A stretch of 64,000 nucleotides of DNA, taken from Paenibacillus sp. FSL H8-0548 (lineage in GTDB: Bacteria; Bacillota; Bacilli; Paenibacillales; Paenibacillaceae). Shown piece after piece: positions 8,314 through 16,389 of this stretch. The stretch spans positions 5,414,501-5,478,500 of the forward strand of contig NZ_CP152049.1 in assembly GCF_038630985.1 (NCBI RefSeq), given 5' to 3'. The position numbers and the translations under genes are program-made. The notes under the pieces were generated by a model. It made no database searches and was not told where the DNA came from. It saw only the letters and a list, made by a program, of their open reading frames with translations. Every line of letters begins with the position of its first letter. Position 1 is the first letter of the stretch.

Positions 8314-11300
8314 TCAGCTTTGTCTTGCAAAAGTAAGGATTAAGCCTTCGAGCTGCTCCGCAGCGAGCGGCTTGCTTATGTAGTAGCCCTGAACGCAGTG
8401 GCAGCCAAGTTCCTTCAATAGCTCCTGCTGCTCCTGCTGCTCTACTCCTTCCGCTATAATCTTCAGCTTCAAGCTATTTGAAATGAAAATAATAGCTTTG
8501 ACGATATCGATATCCTGATGCTCGCTAGTAATTTCGCTAATAAATGATTTATCTATTTTCAGCATATTTAACGGAAGCTTCTTAAGCATGGAGAGCGACG
8601 AGTAGCCTGTTCCAAAATCATCCATCGACATTTGAATCCCGATTGCTGCCAGCTGCTTAAACAAATCAATTGTTGCGTCCAAGTCGTCGATCACAGTACT
8701 TTCAGTAATTTCAAAACATAAGCAGCTAGCGTCCATCCTCGTCTTGGATATTATCTGCTTCACCATTTCCAAGAAGCCTGGCTGCTTGAGCTGCCGTCCA
8801 GAAATATTAACTGACACCATAATCGGCTTATGTCCGCTATCGCGCCATTCTACACTTTGCCTGCATGCCTCGGTAATGACCCACTCCCCAATGGATATAA
8901 TGAGCCCTGTCTCCTCGGCCAGCGGAATGAACGTAAGCGGTGATACGACGCCGTGAGTCGGTGAATACCAGCGCAGCAAAGCTTCAACACCAAACAGCTC
9001 GCCCGTTTCCAGATCGATTTGCGGCTGATAATGAAGTGCAAATTGTTTTTTGACAATCGCCTGCTTCAGCTCATTTTCCGTATTGATTCGCCACATCGTT
9101 TGCTCTATCATTTGAGGAGAAAATATTTCAAATTGATTTTTTCCGTTTTGCTTTACTTTGTACATCGCAATATCCGCTTTCTTAATGAGGGTATCTGGAT
9201 CTGCCCCATCCTGCGGAAAAATACTAATGCCAGCACTCATTGTGATCGTGAGATTAATACCTTCGTCAAATAGCAGCGTTAATAAATGCTCCGAAATGGA
9301 GCTTGCAAACGTCTCAACCTCAGAAATAACCTGGAAGTGATATAAAATAACGAATTCATCGCCGCCAAAGCGGGCGATATGACCATTCTTCCTTAGCAGC
9401 CCTTTAAGCCCATCAGCGACCAGCTGAAGAAGTCGGTCTCCCATTTGATGGCCGAAGCTATCGTTTATTTTTTTGAAATGATCAAGATCAATAACGATGA
9501 CCGCAAACGATTGCTCATAGCAAGCTGCTGCTGCTGCGATTTCTTCATAAAAACGACGTCGATTCGTTAAGCCGGTAAGCGCGTCATGGTAAGCCAAATA
9601 ACGCATTTTCTCCTCAGCTTCCTTGCGCTCCGAAATATCTCTAACGGAACCAACCATTCGAATGGGCTGACCGCTCTCATCGTGAACGGCTTCGCCGGAT
9701 ATCATCGTCCACACATATTGCCCTGATTGCATTCGAAGACGTGCTTCCATTATAAATGCAGCTTGTTTGTCTAAATGAGCCCTCAGTATAGAATGATAGG
9801 CTGCTAAATCATCCGTATGAATGAGACCCTCAAAGCGATCGGCAGCTGTTCTTTGCAGCAGATCATAGAAGCTCTGGTTCCACATGACATCACCGGATGC
9901 GAGATTCAGCTCCCAAATTCCGTCATTTGAAGTACGAGAGACAATTTCAAGCTGTTCGGCAATTTGCTGATACTGCATCCCTCGCTCTCTCAATTCTTCA
10001 ACCAGAGCCTGACGATCAAGCGTATTGGCGATTAGGTCCAAATAATGAATAATAGACATATAATCATTTATGCGCGTCATTGTATTAGCCATCGATGTGC
10101 CAAATGCTAATACGCTCCAATTGTCCTGCACCGTTCGATATGGAATGAGATACGTCATTTCGCTATCTTCGTTAGGCTGCCCGTCTGCCATCTCGTAGGG
10201 GGGAAATCGCATCATATTGATATCATGCGATTCCTTCGCACCAGAAGGACGATTTAGATTTGCTTCTCTCTGGAAGTGATACCATTCACTTATTGTTACA
10301 TTAGCCGATGGCATCATTTTATCATTCCAAAGCCCAAGGCTCGCCCAGTGAAAGTATGGAGCCAGCACCCACGAGAATTTGGAAATTTGTTCAATTTTAT
10401 AATTAAGAATGAACTTATTAAATTCATAATGAACACTTAGCTGTGTCATATTATGCTTGTCAGACTTATAATCCTCCAGTATTTGCTCATTCAGCGAATG
10501 AGTCGTCTGATGGCTGGCGCAGCCGCAGGATTCACGTTTAACTAGCGTACAAGGAACGACATGCGAATAGGAGGAAACCTCAGAACCTTCGATTTGTTCG
10601 AGCAGCAGTTGAACAGCAAGTGTTCCTGCCATCGGAATATTTTGATCAATGCTGGAAATCGACGGATTGCTCATTCTTGCCGTATCCGTATTATCAAAGC
10701 CGATCAAAGCGATATCCTCCGGAATTCGATAACCAAGCTCCATCAAGCGCTCAGTCATGCCAAGCGCGGTCATATCTGTACATACAACTGCTGCCCGAAA
10801 AGGAAAATGTTGATCTACAAGCTGCTGCGCTGCATTTCTTCCTCCGAGCACACTATAATCCTGAGGGTCTATAACTAGCTCAGGGCGGTAAGGCAATCCA
10901 ATTATATTAAGCGCTTTCAAATATCCCTGCAAACGCTGATTCATATCATCCAAGCCCAAATGTCCTACAAAACCAATCTCTTTATGGCCGTGCTCATGCA
11001 AATGCAAAACTGCGTCTATGATGCCGCTCTCATTATCGCAAATTACCATATGCCCATCGACCTCTAAATGAGCCAATTCCTTGGCTATCGTGACAATTGG
11101 CTTACTCCACTGTACTTTCAACTGCTTGATATACGTATTCTCAACAGCATTATTCAAAATAATCCATCCATCGACATGGTCCATTGCAATCGGACAATTA
11201 AATTGCTTTCCCGCCGTACGAATGGCGATAAGCCGTGCGCCCGAGCTCTGCACCGCCTTCTGAATCGCATTAATAATATCACCAAGATAATTGCCGCCTA

Positions 11301-11340
11301 AAAAAGGCGTAAGTAAACCGATGGTTGGTTTATGTTGCAT
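8314..11340 (-). CDS. LacI-type sensor / PAS / GGDEF / EAL cyclic-di-GMP protein
   Basis: 1008 residues. Residues ~1-275 form a LacI/GalR-type ligand-binding domain without the DNA-binding helix-turn-helix and with no signal peptide (KPTIGLLTPFLGGNYLGDI). A linker region leads to a PAS domain (about 455-580), a GGDEF domain with intact ARFGGDEF near residue 660, and an EAL domain with intact FGVEALLRW near 783 plus ITES, DDFGTGYSSL, KIDKSF and AEGVE. All catalytic motifs for making and degrading cyclic di-GMP are present. The inhibitory I-site position five residues before GGDEF reads RKNG rather than RxxD, so product inhibition may be absent. The sensor suggests cytosolic small-molecule control. 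GGGAG precedes the ATG; two Spo0A-type boxes lie upstream. Confidence 0.92.
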   Translation of the reverse strand: MQHKPTIGLLTPFLGGNYLGDIINAIQKAVQSSGARLIAIRTAGKQFNCPIAMDHVDGWIILNNAVENTYIKQLKVQWSKPIVTIAKELAHLEVDGHMVICDNESGIIDAVLHLHEHGHKEIGFVGHLGLDDMNQRLQGYLKALNIIGLPYRPELVIDPQDYSVLGGRNAAQQLVDQHFPFRAAVVCTDMTALGMTERLMELGYRIPEDIALIGFDNTDTARMSNPSISSIDQNIPMAGTLAVQLLLEQIEGSEVSSYSHVVPCTLVKRESCGCASHQTTHSLNEQILEDYKSDKHNMTQLSVHYEFNKFILNYKIEQISKFSWVLAPYFHWASLGLWNDKMMPSANVTISEWYHFQREANLNRPSGAKESHDINMMRFPPYEMADGQPNEDSEMTYLIPYRTVQDNWSVLAFGTSMANTMTRINDYMSIIHYLDLIANTLDRQALVEELRERGMQYQQIAEQLEIVSRTSNDGIWELNLASGDVMWNQSFYDLLQRTAADRFEGLIHTDDLAAYHSILRAHLDKQAAFIMEARLRMQSGQYVWTMISGEAVHDESGQPIRMVGSVRDISERKEAEEKMRYLAYHDALTGLTNRRRFYEEIAAAAACYEQSFAVIVIDLDHFKKINDSFGHQMGDRLLQLVADGLKGLLRKNGHIARFGGDEFVILYHFQVISEVETFASSISEHLLTLLFDEGINLTITMSAGISIFPQDGADPDTLIKKADIAMYKVKQNGKNQFEIFSPQMIEQTMWRINTENELKQAIVKKQFALHYQPQIDLETGELFGVEALLRWYSPTHGVVSPLTFIPLAEETGLIISIGEWVITEACRQSVEWRDSGHKPIMVSVNISGRQLKQPGFLEMVKQIISKTRMDASCLCFEITESTVIDDLDATIDLFKQLAAIGIQMSMDDFGTGYSSLSMLKKLPLNMLKIDKSFISEITSEHQDIDIVKAIIFISNSLKLKIIAEGVEQQEQQELLKELGCHCVQGYYISKPLAAEQLEGLILTFARQS

Positions 11341-11389
11341 AGGTCACAGCTCCCTTATGTCTCCAGAGGTTTGTAATCGCATCATATCA

Positions 11390-11456
11390 TTTCGACAATA
11401 AAAACGATACTATGTACCCAAAATACCCATTCGGGAGCTGTCTTATTTCGACAAAA
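11390..11456 (-). promoter_or_regulatory. Two Spo0A-type boxes upstream of the c-di-GMP gene
   Basis: On the minus strand TTTTGTCGAAA (11446-11456) contains the full Spo0A box TTTGTCGAAA, and ATTGTCGAAA-like sequence (11390-11399) holds the core TGTCGAA. They lie about 50 and 106 bases before the start codon of the GGDEF/EAL gene. Spo0A~P control is inferred from the motif alone. Confidence 0.5.
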
Positions 11457-11466
11457 ATTTTATTGA

Positions 11467-13098
11467 TTATAGCGCATATTCCGAAAAATTCACAGCTTGC
11501 CCATTAATCGACTTGCCGCTGTTGCTGTTGCTATCCGCATTCAGTTGAAGAACACTGCCATTCAAGGTTTTATATCGAACGCTTAAATTACTTTCAGCTG
11601 CCCAATCTGGAGCATTCCGCCTAGCTTCCTCCTGGAATGCTGCATAGCTGCTTATGCCTCTCTTTTGTGCATCGTTGCGGCTGATTGCTTCGATAACGAC
11701 CCCATTCTGCCGCCCTTCGCTAGTGACAAGGCAGCGATCCGAAAGCTGCTCGAGACGGTAAGGCTGCATTAAATAAACAGCCCAATAGACGCTGCCAGTT
11801 TGTCCAAGCAGCATGCCCGCATCCTGCTGCCACTCCGCATTCGGCAGTACGCCCAAAATGGTTGGAGAAGCATCGTTTGGAAGCGGATAAAGCGCGGCGA
11901 TCGTATTTTTGTGAAATAGAACGTCTGTGTGCCCGGTTTGATGCCTTGCATCCTTTATCGCATTCGTCTCCGACGGATGGAAGAAGTAGGCTTGATTTAC
12001 TCCGCCTTGTGTTCCGAGTGGCAAAGAAATATCCCAGCGCTGCTGCTCGTTGTCAAACTCTTCATAGCGCTCCCATACGCCGCCTGCGGCAAACTCGGCC
12101 GTAATATAAGCATAGCTGTGCAAGATAGCCTTACCCGACTCCGACACCTTCGTAATGATCTTCTTCACTTCAACAGGCTCGCTCCGATTAAGCGCCGTTT
12201 GAAGAGCGGACTCAGGAGCCTGGTAGTAAAGGAAACCGGCATATTCCGTCCGGGGCATCTCTGAAGGGAGCTCGAAATCACCAAATTGCACATAGTCATG
12301 CAGTACATTGCTATCGAGTGGAATATCATGCTTTTGGCCTCGGCAATGTGCGCCAACCCAAGCTCCTTTTAAATAGAAGGCCGCTCGCTCGCCCCAAAGA
12401 TAATCCAGCAGCTCAGCCAATTCTTGTTGGATCGAAGAATCTTCAGTCATATGCCATGCGCATGTAAAAGCCTGCACCCAATGCCAGAACCACGGCAAGC
12501 TTCCGTATTCAGACATCCCTTGCTTGCGCACATGAGCCAGCGTCAGCTGAAGATTGCTGCGTCCGTCCCGGGTCAGCTCTTCGTCAGCAAATAGTTGACC
12601 AAAAATCAGCTTAGCAGCCGTATATTTGGCATCGTGATGACCAAAGGTATTTTTCTGACGATAGAAGTCGCTCCGGTAAACATGAAGAAGCGCGGAATCA
12701 AACGCTCCCGCCAGCACCTCGTCAAAATGCGCTCTATAGCGGCTTGCAAAAAAAGCCATCAAGCTGCCCATCAGCTCTACCGGCAATGAGTGCGGTTTCG
12801 CCTCACGCGGATTCTCGCCTAAGCCTAGCGGCCAATGACCATAGGTATCACTGCTTGCATTCTGATCCTGAAGTCTAAGAACCTCTAGCAATACAGCTGC
12901 TGCCGTTCGTTTCGCTGCATCCGCCTCAAATGACAGCTGCTCTGGACCATCGACTGCTGCTGCAAATAAATACGAGGCGTAATAAAAGTTGTCGCGTATG
13001 TCATGATGGAACCATAGTCCGCTGCTCAGAAGCGGCTGGCGCATCGCAGCTATCGCTATCTTACTAGTAATTTCATTTTGCCTATGTTTGAAGGTCAT
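11467..13098 (-). CDS. Unrecognised 543-residue protein, perhaps alpha/alpha-toroid carbohydrate-active
   Basis: I do not recognise this family. There is no signal peptide or membrane segment, so it should be cytosolic. The N-terminal ~300 residues are rich in aromatic and helical segments (NFYYASYLFAA, HWPLGLGENPRE, NTFGHHDAKYTAAKL, WFWHWVQAFTCAW), which recalls the alpha/alpha-toroid folds of some polysaccharide lyases and hydrolases. The C-terminal half looks beta-rich (YAYITAEFAAGGVWERYEEF). No catalytic motif can be named. A good AAGGAG site precedes the ATG. It lies upstream of the c-di-GMP gene on the same strand with a 126-bp gap that carries Spo0A-type boxes, so the two are probably separate units. 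Confidence 0.65.
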   Translation of the reverse strand: MTFKHRQNEITSKIAIAAMRQPLLSSGLWFHHDIRDNFYYASYLFAAAVDGPEQLSFEADAAKRTAAAVLLEVLRLQDQNASSDTYGHWPLGLGENPREAKPHSLPVELMGSLMAFFASRYRAHFDEVLAGAFDSALLHVYRSDFYRQKNTFGHHDAKYTAAKLIFGQLFADEELTRDGRSNLQLTLAHVRKQGMSEYGSLPWFWHWVQAFTCAWHMTEDSSIQQELAELLDYLWGERAAFYLKGAWVGAHCRGQKHDIPLDSNVLHDYVQFGDFELPSEMPRTEYAGFLYYQAPESALQTALNRSEPVEVKKIITKVSESGKAILHSYAYITAEFAAGGVWERYEEFDNEQQRWDISLPLGTQGGVNQAYFFHPSETNAIKDARHQTGHTDVLFHKNTIAALYPLPNDASPTILGVLPNAEWQQDAGMLLGQTGSVYWAVYLMQPYRLEQLSDRCLVTSEGRQNGVVIEAISRNDAQKRGISSYAAFQEEARRNAPDWAAESNLSVRYKTLNGSVLQLNADSNSNSGKSINGQAVNFSEYAL

Positions 13099-13145
13099 TG
13101 TGCTAGTCTCCTTGATTTACTTATTTTTATTCTTATTCTAGCTAA

Positions 13146-13195
13146 CAAGGTGATACGGCTGACGCCGTTCTTTAAAGGCAAAGCTGCGTTTCGCA
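13146..13195. repeat. Diverged partial copy of the 100-bp repeat family
   Basis: GGTGATACGGCTGACGCCG, followed by a stretch ending GCTGCGTTTC, matches the GC-rich module of the repeat at 26896 (GGTGAAACGGCTGTCGCCG ... GCGCGTTTC) with several changes. The AT-rich module is not recognisable here. Confidence 0.5.
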
Positions 13196-13308
13196 GTGAT
13201 AGATAAGCCTATTTATAATTGAAAACTTATAAGTTCTTATATATTAACATATTTATGGGAAACCTCTTCATTGTTTAGAAAGATAATCATTTTACTATAG
13301 TCCGGCTT

Positions 13309-14150
13309 CTATCCTGCACTTGCGCAGGATAGAAGCCGCTTTAGTGAGCTCCCACGTGTCTATGTTGCACTCCTGCACTATAGACAGCCTTACAGGTGTG
13401 TCTTAAGCCGAAATCAGTCTATTCTAATGCATATGTGCAGGATAGGCAGCTCGGTGAAGCTGAAAAGCGCGAAGTTACTGCAAATGTGCAGGATAGCCTG
13501 CGTGCGGAGGAAGCGGCGTACGCAGGAAGCGGGGGGAGTGCTCGGAGTGAATGTACGACGATCCTAAACTAGCCCTCCAGCTAATCTTCCAACCCATCCT
13601 CTATCAGACTCTCCAACTAACCAACTATGGCGCTATCCTGCACTTTAGCAGGATAGCAGCTGGTTTTTCGAGCTCCCACATGTCTATGTTGCACTTCTGC
13701 ACTATAGACAGCCTTACAGGTGCGTCATGAGCTGAAATTAGTCTATTCTAATGCATATGTGCAGGATAGGCAGCTCAGGGAGGCTGAAAAGCGCGAAGTT
13801 ACTGCAAATGTGCAGGATAGCCTGCGTACGGAGGAAGCGGGGGGAGTGCTAGGTGTGAATGTACGACGATCCTAAACTAGCCCTCCAGCTAATCTTCCAA
13901 CCCATCCTCTATCAGACTCTCCAACTAACCAACTATGGCGCTATCCCGCACTTTAGCAGGATAGCAGCTGGTTTTTCGAGCTCCCACGTGTCTATGTTGC
14001 ACTCCTGCACTATAGACAGCCTTACAGGAGCGTCATGAGCTGAAATTAGTCTATTCTAATGCATATGTGCAGGATAGGCAGCTCAGGGAGGCTGAAAAGA
14101 GCGAAGTTACTGCAAATGTGCAGGATAACCTGCGTACGCAGGAAGCGGGG
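13309..14150. repeat. Three tandem ~310-bp repeat units built from TGCAGGATAG hairpins
   Basis: Units begin at 13309, 13633 and 13941 (periods 324 and 308; the third is cut short at about 14150, just before the DUF2809 stop codon). Each opens with a perfect or near-perfect hairpin CTATCCTGCA-loop-GCAGGATAG. It then carries a second palindrome around GTCTATGTTGCA/TGCACTATAGAC, and two further half-conserved hairpins ending in TGTGCAGGATAG. The units differ by small substitutions and a ~16-bp length change. No reading frame is conserved, so this is a structured non-coding repeat. Relatives occur at 50830-51119 and 63526-63720. Confidence 0.9.
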
Positions 14151-14158
14151 GTTCGTGA

Positions 14159-14554
14159 CTACTTGCGTCCGAGTCTGCGTTTGCCAAACAGCATTACATC
14201 CAGCAGCAAGGCAAGCAACACTCCAACACTATACCTCACCAAATCTATCGCCAAAAAGCCTCTCCCTAGCACTAAGGCTCCGAGCCACGTGCTTCGAATA
14301 GCATTGATCCACTCTGCCTGATAAAGCTGGCTTGCCTCAATGCCAAAGCAAAACAACATACTAATCACCAAGGCTAGCTGCTGTCCCTTATGTACTAGAA
14401 TCATTCGAATGCCAAAATAAATCATACTCGCCCATAACGCATCCCCTGCGTTATCCGCAACAAATGATGGCAGATCATCTGCAAACTTTCTAGAGCCGTA
14501 ACCGAGAAGCATAACAATGATTACTGCAAACAAGTACGGGATTCTAGCTTTCAA
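14159..14554 (-). CDS. DUF2809-family membrane protein
   Basis: 131 residues with about four membrane-spanning segments. It has the DUF2809 landmarks: GDALWASMIYF after the first helix, IEASQLYQAEWINAIRST in the middle, and LGRGFLAIDLVRYSVG before the last helix. Function of the family is unknown. The start is TTG with AAGGGG nine bases upstream. It is the last gene before the tandem repeat array, whose third unit ends about nine bases beyond its stop codon. A terminator for the upstream nadE lies between the two genes, so it is probably transcribed on its own. Confidence 0.85.
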   Translation of the reverse strand: MKARIPYLFAVIIVMLLGYGSRKFADDLPSFVADNAGDALWASMIYFGIRMILVHKGQQLALVISMLFCFGIEASQLYQAEWINAIRSTWLGALVLGRGFLAIDLVRYSVGVLLALLLDVMLFGKRRLGRK

Positions 14555-14603
14555 GATTGATGCCCCTTCCTAACCGCTATCTGCTTCATATCGGCTTCAT
14601 GCC

Positions 14604-14650
14604 TAATAAAAAAACTGCCCCTGCCGATCGCTCGGTTCAAGGGCAGTCCT
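14604..14650 (-). terminator. Rho-independent terminator after nadE
   Basis: On the minus strand ACTGCCC (14647-14641) pairs with GGGCAGT (14620-14614), with an inner CCGAGCGATCGG palindrome, followed by a run of seven T residues. Confidence 0.82.
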
Positions 14651-14677
14651 CTTCCTGCTATACAACTAAGCCGCTGC

Positions 14678-15487
14678 TTAAATACCCGGAATCGGGGAGC
14701 GTTTGTGCTCGGTTTTCAAATATTGTTTCTCAAGCTTCTCACGGGACTCAGCGTTAATTTCTTTGCCCTCAAGATAATCACTATTGTCACCATAGGTGAT
14801 GCCTAGCTCATCCTCATCGGTTTGTCCATCCCATAAACCAGCAGTTGGCGCCTTATCCAAGACACTTTGCGGAACTCCGATATGAGAGGCAAGCTGACGC
14901 ACCTGACGTTTGTTTAGTGTGCTAAGCGGCGTAAGATCTACTGCACCGTCGCCCCACTTCGTATAAAAGCCAGTGATCGCCTCAGATGCATGATCCGTGC
15001 CAACAACTAGCAAATTAAGCTCAAAGGCTAGCGCGTATTGCATAACCATCCGCGTTCTTGCCTTTATATTGCCCTTGCCTCCACGGCTCAAATGGCGAGG
15101 AATGCCAAGCGACTTAAAACTGTGCTCCACCTCAATGGCAATCTCGTCTACCGCCTCAGCAATGTTCGTCTCGGCACGTTTCTTCAAATTGAACGCTTCT
15201 GCGACTGCATAGCTGTCAGCAATGTCCGATTGATCGCCATAAGGCTGAAACACACCCAGTGTTATGAACTCGCGGCCGGTCTCTGAGCTAAGCTCATCCG
15301 TTGCCTGCTTGCATAAACCCGCTGCTACTGCGCTGTCGATACCGCCGCTTATGGCGATAAGAAGCCCTGTCGTACCGGCCTGCTGGACAGATTGCTTCAA
15401 GAAGTCAACCCGCTTGCGAATCTCAAGCTCAGCATCAATCTCAGGTTTGACACCCAGTCTTTCAATGATTTCCTGTTGTAAGCTCAT
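14678..15487 (-). CDS. nadE: NH3-dependent NAD+ synthetase
   Basis: Last step of NAD synthesis: amidates deamido-NAD+ using ATP and ammonia. About 269 residues, the normal length for the ammonia-dependent type with no glutaminase domain. The ATP-pyrophosphatase loop SGGIDSAVAAGL is at about residues 47-58. VVGTDHASEAITGFYTKWGDGAVDLTPLSTLNKRQVR-type sequence follows, split here across the NAD-binding region, and the C-terminus has the typical H-K-R ending. An in-frame GTG two codons upstream is too close to AGGA; ATG at 15487 has correct spacing. It follows the bacilliredoxin gene by ~14 bases, so the two are likely one operon. Confidence 0.95.
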   Translation of the reverse strand: MSLQQEIIERLGVKPEIDAELEIRKRVDFLKQSVQQAGTTGLLIAISGGIDSAVAAGLCKQATDELSSETGREFITLGVFQPYGDQSDIADSYAVAEAFNLKKRAETNIAEAVDEIAIEVEHSFKSLGIPRHLSRGGKGNIKARTRMVMQYALAFELNLLVVGTDHASEAITGFYTKWGDGAVDLTPLSTLNKRQVRQLASHIGVPQSVLDKAPTAGLWDGQTDEDELGITYGDNSDYLEGKEINAESREKLEKQYLKTEHKRSPIPGI

Positions 15488-15501
15488 ATTCACCGTCCTA
15501 C

Positions 15502-15936
15502 TTAGCGACAGAACCGATCGAAGGCATCAGTCAGATCGGCTGCAATATCCGATGCCGAACGATTCTCGATCTGGTGGCGCTCTATAAAGTGAACTAGCTC
15601 TCCGTCCTTCATCAACGCGATGGAAGGGGAAGATGGCGGATATGGTGCAAAATATTCACGAGCCTTTGCAGTTGCTTCTTTATCTTGACCTGCAAATACA
15701 GTATATAAATGATCCGGAGTAATATCATGCTGCAAAGCATCTGCAACCCCTGGACGGCATTGGCCTGCGGCACAGCCGCATACAGAGTTAACAACTACAA
15801 GCGCAGTGCCTTTAGCACCAGGCAGTTTTTCTTCTACTTCTTCAGGTGTGCGAAGCTCCTGGATACCAATGCGAGTAAGATCTTCCCGCATAGGCTGCAC
15901 CATATCTAACATATATCGTTCGAATGACATCGACAT
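15502..15936 (-). CDS. Bacilliredoxin of the BrxA/BrxB (YphP/YqiW) family
   Basis: 144 residues. It removes bacillithiol from S-bacillithiolated proteins after oxidative stress. The family signature is present: FERYMLDMVQPMREDLTRIGIQELR-type N-terminus, then VNSVCGCAAGQCRP with the C-G-C active site. A thioredoxin-like C-terminal half with YTVFAGQDKEATAKAREYF follows. The extra Cys in AGQCRP is unlike classical YphP (usually G-x-A-R-P). AAAGGAG precedes the ATG. Next to nadE on the same strand, so redox and NAD functions may be co-expressed. I cannot decide between BrxA and BrxB by eye. Confidence 0.9.
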   Translation of the reverse strand: MSMSFERYMLDMVQPMREDLTRIGIQELRTPEEVEEKLPGAKGTALVVVNSVCGCAAGQCRPGVADALQHDITPDHLYTVFAGQDKEATAKAREYFAPYPPSSPSIALMKDGELVHFIERHQIENRSASDIAADLTDAFDRFCR

Positions 15937-16148
15937 CGAAACACACTCCTTTAATTACTTTATTTTAGCTACTATTATACCGCTCGTAGCCAAAATAAAG
16001 CAACCGGAGCAGATTAACTCCGGCTGTTATTTTTCAGCATATTCAAGAAGCTCGTCCGATTCTTCTATTCCATAAGCCGCATTTTTTTTGTAAGGATGAG
16101 TGAATCTTCCTCTTTAAGGCCGCCGCCGCTCACTTGCTCGTCTCCACG

Positions 16149-16283
16149 CTAGATTGAAGGACGATTAGGACCATCCAGCTTTTTATCAAAACCAGCCGAT
16201 TCTGGCTGCTTTTCATTGCTCTTTTGCGAGTTTTTCGCCGCTTGCTCGGCTTGTTCAGTTACACGGTCATTTTGCTTCGTCAT
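16149..16283 (-). CDS. Small hydrophilic protein of 44 residues, unknown function
   Basis: An ATG with a very strong GGAGGAGG site nine bases upstream opens a 44-codon frame ending in TAG. The product is highly charged and rich in Gln, Lys, Asn and Glu, begins M-T-K-Q-N-D-R and ends P-N-R-P-S-I. There is no hydrophobic segment. Such short, polar proteins are common in spore formers, but I do not recognise a family. It sits alone between the sensor kinase (ending at 16390) and the bacilliredoxin gene on the same strand. The strength of the ribosome binding site is the main reason for calling it. Confidence 0.6.
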   Translation of the reverse strand: MTKQNDRVTEQAEQAAKNSQKSNEKQPESAGFDKKLDGPNRPSI

Positions 16284-16389
16284 AGCTCGTGCCTCCTCCC
16301 TAGCTGCACTCCAGCCGCTAAGGCTAGTTTACTTTCAAGTGTAGTATGCGCAGCTAGGACTTACCTTATAAGTCCCATCTCAGGTCTAC

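Noticed and set aside
13309..14150. Could the tandem array be CRISPR?
   Set aside because: Units are ~310 bp, near-identical along their whole length, without short repeats alternating with unique spacers, and no cas genes are present.
14059..14321. Overlapping plus-strand open frames of 80-84 codons
   Set aside because: They lie in the repeat array and antisense to the DUF2809 gene; no ribosome binding site.
16024..16110. Minus-strand peptide reading THPYKKNAAYGIEESDELLE with protein-like character
   Set aside because: It ends in a proper stop but has no start codon after the upstream in-frame stop; joining it to the other frame would need one extra base in a run of eight A. Could be a decayed small gene or a sequencing error, but cannot be called.
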